From the NCBI GenBank assembly GCA_030630695.1, contig DAOVMP010000020.1, positions 1-6,944 of the forward strand: DNA of 6,944 bases, in the 5' to 3' direction. Origin of the DNA: Candidatus Woesearchaeota archaeon (GTDB lineage Archaea > Nanobdellota > Nanobdellia > Woesearchaeales > ARS49). A program made the position numbers and the translations under genes. The stretch's first letter is position 1. Each line of letters starts with the position of its first letter. Below are positions 4,038 to 6,944 of this stretch, in pieces. Below the pieces are notes generated by a model that saw nothing but the letters and a program-made list of their open reading frames with translations, was not told the origin of the DNA and did no database searches.

Positions 4038-5435
4038 ATGATACAAAATCAAAAAGATCTAGGTAATTTAATAAATAAATTAAGCACTCCGCTGGGAAGA
4101 GCAAGAGCAGTTGTGCATTTATCTCAACAATATACTGTTCCAGAAGAACATGTCAGAGAGGCTATTGCCATTCTTGAGAAGGTTTATGAAGAAGATGATA
4201 GGCCGGGACATAAAAATGATGAACCAATTAAAACTGCAGCAGGTCTTGCAAGAAAAATACTATGGATTGAAAAAACAATTGATTTAACAGCAAAAACAGA
4301 TAAAACAAAAGCAGCAGAAATTGCTGTAGAGTTTTCTTTTAATGAAAGAGCATTTGAACTCTATAACGAAGCAGGAGATTATAGGGCAATAAGGGTTGCT
4401 CATGAGCTTGGCTTAAATGATGAATATATTGAGTTATGTACAAAACATCAAAAATTTTCAGATGCAGTAAATAAACATCTTGAATTAAAGCAAGAGACAG
4501 AAGCAAAAGAATTATTTAAACAATTATTTATAGATAAAAAAGGACATGGCCGTTTTGTTACAAATACAATGTTAATAACGATTGCTAAAGAAACAGATCT
4601 TCAGGAATATGCGATTGAGCTTTGTGAAGAAAACAATAAATTTGAACTTCTAGCAGAAATAGCAGCTGAAACAGAACGACCAAAACTTGCATCAGAAAAT
4701 TTTGAAAAAGCAGGAAAATTCATGAAAGCTGCAGGACAGGCGTTATTGTTGAGTAATTACTCTGCATACTATATAGGTGTGGCTAGAGAGTTATATTTTA
4801 AAGAAATTGAAAGATTAAAAAAAGAATCTTGGACTTTAAAAGAACAATTAGAAGTTTTAAAAATGATAGACGTTGGTGCGGGAAAGTCAAATGATGTAAG
4901 TGAGAAGATTTTTGATGCATATGTTAAACTTAAAAAATTTGAAGAAGGAGCAAACTATTTCGAAAGTCAAAAAGATCTACCAAGAGCATTATCCTTGTTT
5001 GAAAAAGGAGATAAATTAGTGGATGCAAGAAATCTTGCAAAGGAACATGGATTAACAGATAAAGTTGAAGAATATGCTAAAAAACTTGGATCGCATGAAG
5101 AAATAGCACAAATTGAAAATACAAAAGGTAATTTTGAAAGTGCGATTTCTAGTTATCGTAAACAAATAGAAGAATATGTTGTCAAAGAGCATTATGATCG
5201 GGCTGCGGATATAGCACTAAAAGTTGTGCAAATTTGCAAAGAAAAAGATGCATCAGGTCTTTCTGAAGAATTTCGTTTAATGTCAAAGGACTTATTTTTA
5301 AAAGAAGCTGAAAAAGATGAACAAGGAGGTCATTGGGAAAGTGCTGCAAAAATGGCTGAAAAAGCAGGGAATACAGAACGGACGGCTATTTACCGAGAAT
5401 TAGAAAACATTGCCAGAGCTTATCATACGCTTTAA
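4038..5435 (+). CDS. Alpha-solenoid (TPR-like) repeat protein of 465 residues
   Basis: The protein is cytosolic, highly charged and built almost wholly of paired helices, with no membrane segment or signal peptide. Degenerate TPR-like units are spread along it, such as AFELYNEAGDYRAIRVAHELG (about 105-125), NFEKAGKFMKAAGQALLL (221-238), ALSLFEKGDKLVDARNLAKEHG (317-338) and SAAKMAEKAGNTERTAIYRE (435-454). Units at about 105-143 and 317-356 resemble each other beyond a single repeat. Such solenoids act as protein-binding scaffolds; partners here are unknown. The spacing recalls the solenoids of eukaryotic coat and intraflagellar transport proteins, but that is a general fold resemblance. The start is the ATG at 4038, from the Shine-Dalgarno and promoter positions; the in-frame TTG at 4014 would add eight residues. 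It has its own promoter and a T-tract after the stop. Confidence 0.85.
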   Translation: MIQNQKDLGNLINKLSTPLGRARAVVHLSQQYTVPEEHVREAIAILEKVYEEDDRPGHKNDEPIKTAAGLARKILWIEKTIDLTAKTDKTKAAEIAVEFSFNERAFELYNEAGDYRAIRVAHELGLNDEYIELCTKHQKFSDAVNKHLELKQETEAKELFKQLFIDKKGHGRFVTNTMLITIAKETDLQEYAIELCEENNKFELLAEIAAETERPKLASENFEKAGKFMKAAGQALLLSNYSAYYIGVARELYFKEIERLKKESWTLKEQLEVLKMIDVGAGKSNDVSEKIFDAYVKLKKFEEGANYFESQKDLPRALSLFEKGDKLVDARNLAKEHGLTDKVEEYAKKLGSHEEIAQIENTKGNFESAISSYRKQIEEYVVKEHYDRAADIALKVVQICKEKDASGLSEEFRLMSKDLFLKEAEKDEQGGHWESAAKMAEKAGNTERTAIYRELENIARAYHTL

Positions 5436-5438
5436 TTC

Positions 5439-5445
5439 TTTTTTT
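5439..5445 (+). terminator. T-tract terminator after the solenoid gene
   Basis: A run of seven T begins four bases after the TAA stop, without a hairpin. This is a typical archaeal U-tract terminator, and it lies before the promoter region of the helicase gene. Confidence 0.5.
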
Positions 5446-5451
5446 CATTAA

Positions 5452-5461
5452 TTATTTAAAT
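5452..5461 (+). promoter_or_regulatory. Candidate TATA box for the helicase gene
   Basis: TTATTTAAAT is the best TATA-like sequence in the gap. It predicts a start near 5482 and a leader of about 28 bases without a clear Shine-Dalgarno sequence. That makes it less certain than the other promoters in the window. Confidence 0.4.
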
Positions 5462-5510
5462 CTCTACACTATACTAGGTTGATTGAAACTTATTACTAAT
5501 TATTTTCAAT

Positions 5511-6944
5511 ATGGAAAAGATAAAGTTTAAGAGGAAAGAGAATACTACGGAAGAGCTTGAGCGTGTGTTAAATCCTACTGTTAAGAAATGGTTTTATTCT
5601 AAGTTTAAATCATTTTCACTACCGCAGAAGTATGGAGTTATGGAGATACATAGTCGTCAAAACATTCTAGTTTCTGCACCAACTGGAGCTACTAAGACTT
5701 TAACTGGATTTTTATCTATACTTAATGAATTAGTCGATAATGCAGAAAAAGGAATACTACAAGATAAAATCTATTGTGTTTACATTTCTCCTTTGAAAGC
5801 ACTAAATAATGATATCCATAAAAATCTTATTGAACCGCTTGCAGAAATTGAAGAGATTGCAGATAAAAAATTAGGAATACGAGTAGCTGTTCGAACAGGA
5901 GATACAACACAAAATGAAAAAACTAAAATGCTTAAAAAACCTCCGCATATATTGATAACTACTCCTGAAAGTTTAGCAATAGTTCTAAGCTCTATAAAAT
6001 TCAGAAATCATTTAAGAGAAGTAGACTGGTGTATTGTAGACGAGATTCATGCTTTAGCTGAAAACAAAAGAGGAGTGCATTTATCTTTATCATTAGAACG
6101 ATTAGATAATTTAGCAACACACATGTGTAGAGTTGGACTTTCAGCAACAGTTGCGCCATTAGAAGAAATTGCAAAATTCTTAGTAGGACCAACAAGAGAA
6201 TGTAAAATAGTTGATGTGCAATTTATTAAAGAAATGGATTTGCAAGTCATGAGCCCTGTAGAAGATTTAATCGAAACAACACATGAAAAATTACAGTATA
6301 ATATGTATCGATTGATAGATGATTTGATTCAAGAACATAAAACAACTTTAATCTTTACAAACACTCGCGCAGCAACAGAAAGAATGGTGGATTATCTTAA
6401 AGATAAATACCCTAAAAAATATTCTGACAATATCGGAGCGCATCACGGCAGTCTTGGAAAGAAATTAAGACTACAAATAGAAAATCGATTGCGTAAAGGA
6501 GAATTAAAAGTAGTTGTTTGTTCTACTTCACTCGAATTAGGAATTGATATTGGTTACATAGATCTTGTTATTTGCATTGGTTCGCCAAAATCAGTTGCTC
6601 GATTTTTACAAAGGGCAGGTCGAGCAGGACATAAGTTAAAAGATAAGGTTAAAGCACGGGTAATTGTTATGAATCGGGACGATTTAGTAGAATGTGCAGT
6701 ATTAATGAAGTCTGCTGTTGAGAAAAAAATCGATAAAATACACATTCCAACAAATTGTTTAGATGTTCTAGCACAACAAATATTTGGAATGGCACTAGAA
6801 GAAGTCTGGAATGAAAAAGAAATGTATAAAAGAATCAAAATGAGCTATTGCTATAAAGACTTAAATTTAAAAGATTTTAATGAAGTTCTTGATTATTTAT
6901 CCGGCAAATTCGTTGATTTGCAGGAAAGGCATGTTTATGCAAAA
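5511..6944 (+). CDS. lhr: Lhr-family superfamily 2 helicase, N-terminal part (cut by window end)
   Basis: The window holds 478 codons with no stop. Lhr proteins are usually 800 residues or more, so about half is missing off the edge. All helicase motifs lie in order: Q-motif region SLPQK (36-40), motif I APTGATKT (56-63), TPES (151-154), Walker B DEIH (177-180), SAT (211-213), IFTNTR (281-286), HHGSL (311-315), STSLELGIDIG (338-348) and motif VI QRAGRAGH (367-374). LELGIDIG with FLQRAGRAGH marks the Lhr group. It uses ATP to unwind nucleic acid, probably in DNA repair or recombination, in the cytoplasm. Motif I has threonine where the common GKT form has its second glycine; the ATP-binding lysine (62) is kept. 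The start is the first ATG; no Shine-Dalgarno sequence is visible. Confidence 0.93.
   Translation, partial: MEKIKFKRKENTTEELERVLNPTVKKWFYSKFKSFSLPQKYGVMEIHSRQNILVSAPTGATKTLTGFLSILNELVDNAEKGILQDKIYCVYISPLKALNNDIHKNLIEPLAEIEEIADKKLGIRVAVRTGDTTQNEKTKMLKKPPHILITTPESLAIVLSSIKFRNHLREVDWCIVDEIHALAENKRGVHLSLSLERLDNLATHMCRVGLSATVAPLEEIAKFLVGPTRECKIVDVQFIKEMDLQVMSPVEDLIETTHEKLQYNMYRLIDDLIQEHKTTLIFTNTRAATERMVDYLKDKYPKKYSDNIGAHHGSLGKKLRLQIENRLRKGELKVVVCSTSLELGIDIGYIDLVICIGSPKSVARFLQRAGRAGHKLKDKVKARVIVMNRDDLVECAVLMKSAVEKKIDKIHIPTNCLDVLAQQIFGMALEEVWNEKEMYKRIKMSYCYKDLNLKDFNEVLDYLSGKFVDLQERHVYAK

Noticed and set aside
6001..6250. Two overlapping minus-strand open frames inside the helicase gene
   Set aside because: They are antisense to conserved helicase motifs and have no promoter or ribosome-binding site.
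6554..6838. Minus-strand open frame of 94 codons inside the helicase gene
   Set aside because: It is antisense to motif VI and the following helicase region, so it is a shadow.

Overview
The window is AT-rich and looks like the chromosome of a small-genome archaeon, plausibly a DPANN lineage such as Woesearchaeota. The evidence for this is archaeal TATA-box promoters about 25 bases ahead of starts (leaderless genes), an archaeal-type winged-helix regulator, an Lhr-type Ski2-like helicase, and several small lineage-restricted membrane and helical proteins. The lineage call rests on sequence character and recalled family resemblance, not on a search.

Layout. Positions 5-1035 hold a two-gene plus-strand unit, joined by an ATGA overlap: a small two-helix membrane protein (holin-like in database wording) and an exported six-cysteine protein. 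A minus-strand gene for a 145-residue helical protein (1039-1476) converges on this unit with only 3 bases between the stop codons. The gap from 1477 to 1955 is not empty. It holds a probable minus-strand mini-gene: TATA box, structured leader, an 8-base perfect Shine-Dalgarno sequence, a 39-codon ORF, a GC-rich hairpin and a hairpin-plus-T-tract terminator. From 1956 the plus strand carries a seven-helix membrane protein overlapping (ATGA) a winged-helix DNA-binding protein, then a compact M50-type membrane metalloprotease with its own promoter, an unrecognised 127-residue protein, a 465-residue alpha-solenoid (TPR-like) protein, and the first 478 codons of an Lhr-family helicase cut off by the window end.

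How they may work together. The membrane protein and winged-helix protein are translationally coupled and probably form a membrane-to-DNA regulatory pair. The protease next door may or may not belong with them. The remaining genes look like separately promoted single genes. Two modes of translation initiation coexist: leaderless genes with the TATA box close to the ATG, and genes with Shine-Dalgarno sequences (the solenoid gene and the mini-gene). The most unusual item is the mini-gene at 1526-1872. Its Shine-Dalgarno sequence is partly inside a perfect hairpin and is also complementary to a sequence in its own 3' region, which suggests translational self-control.
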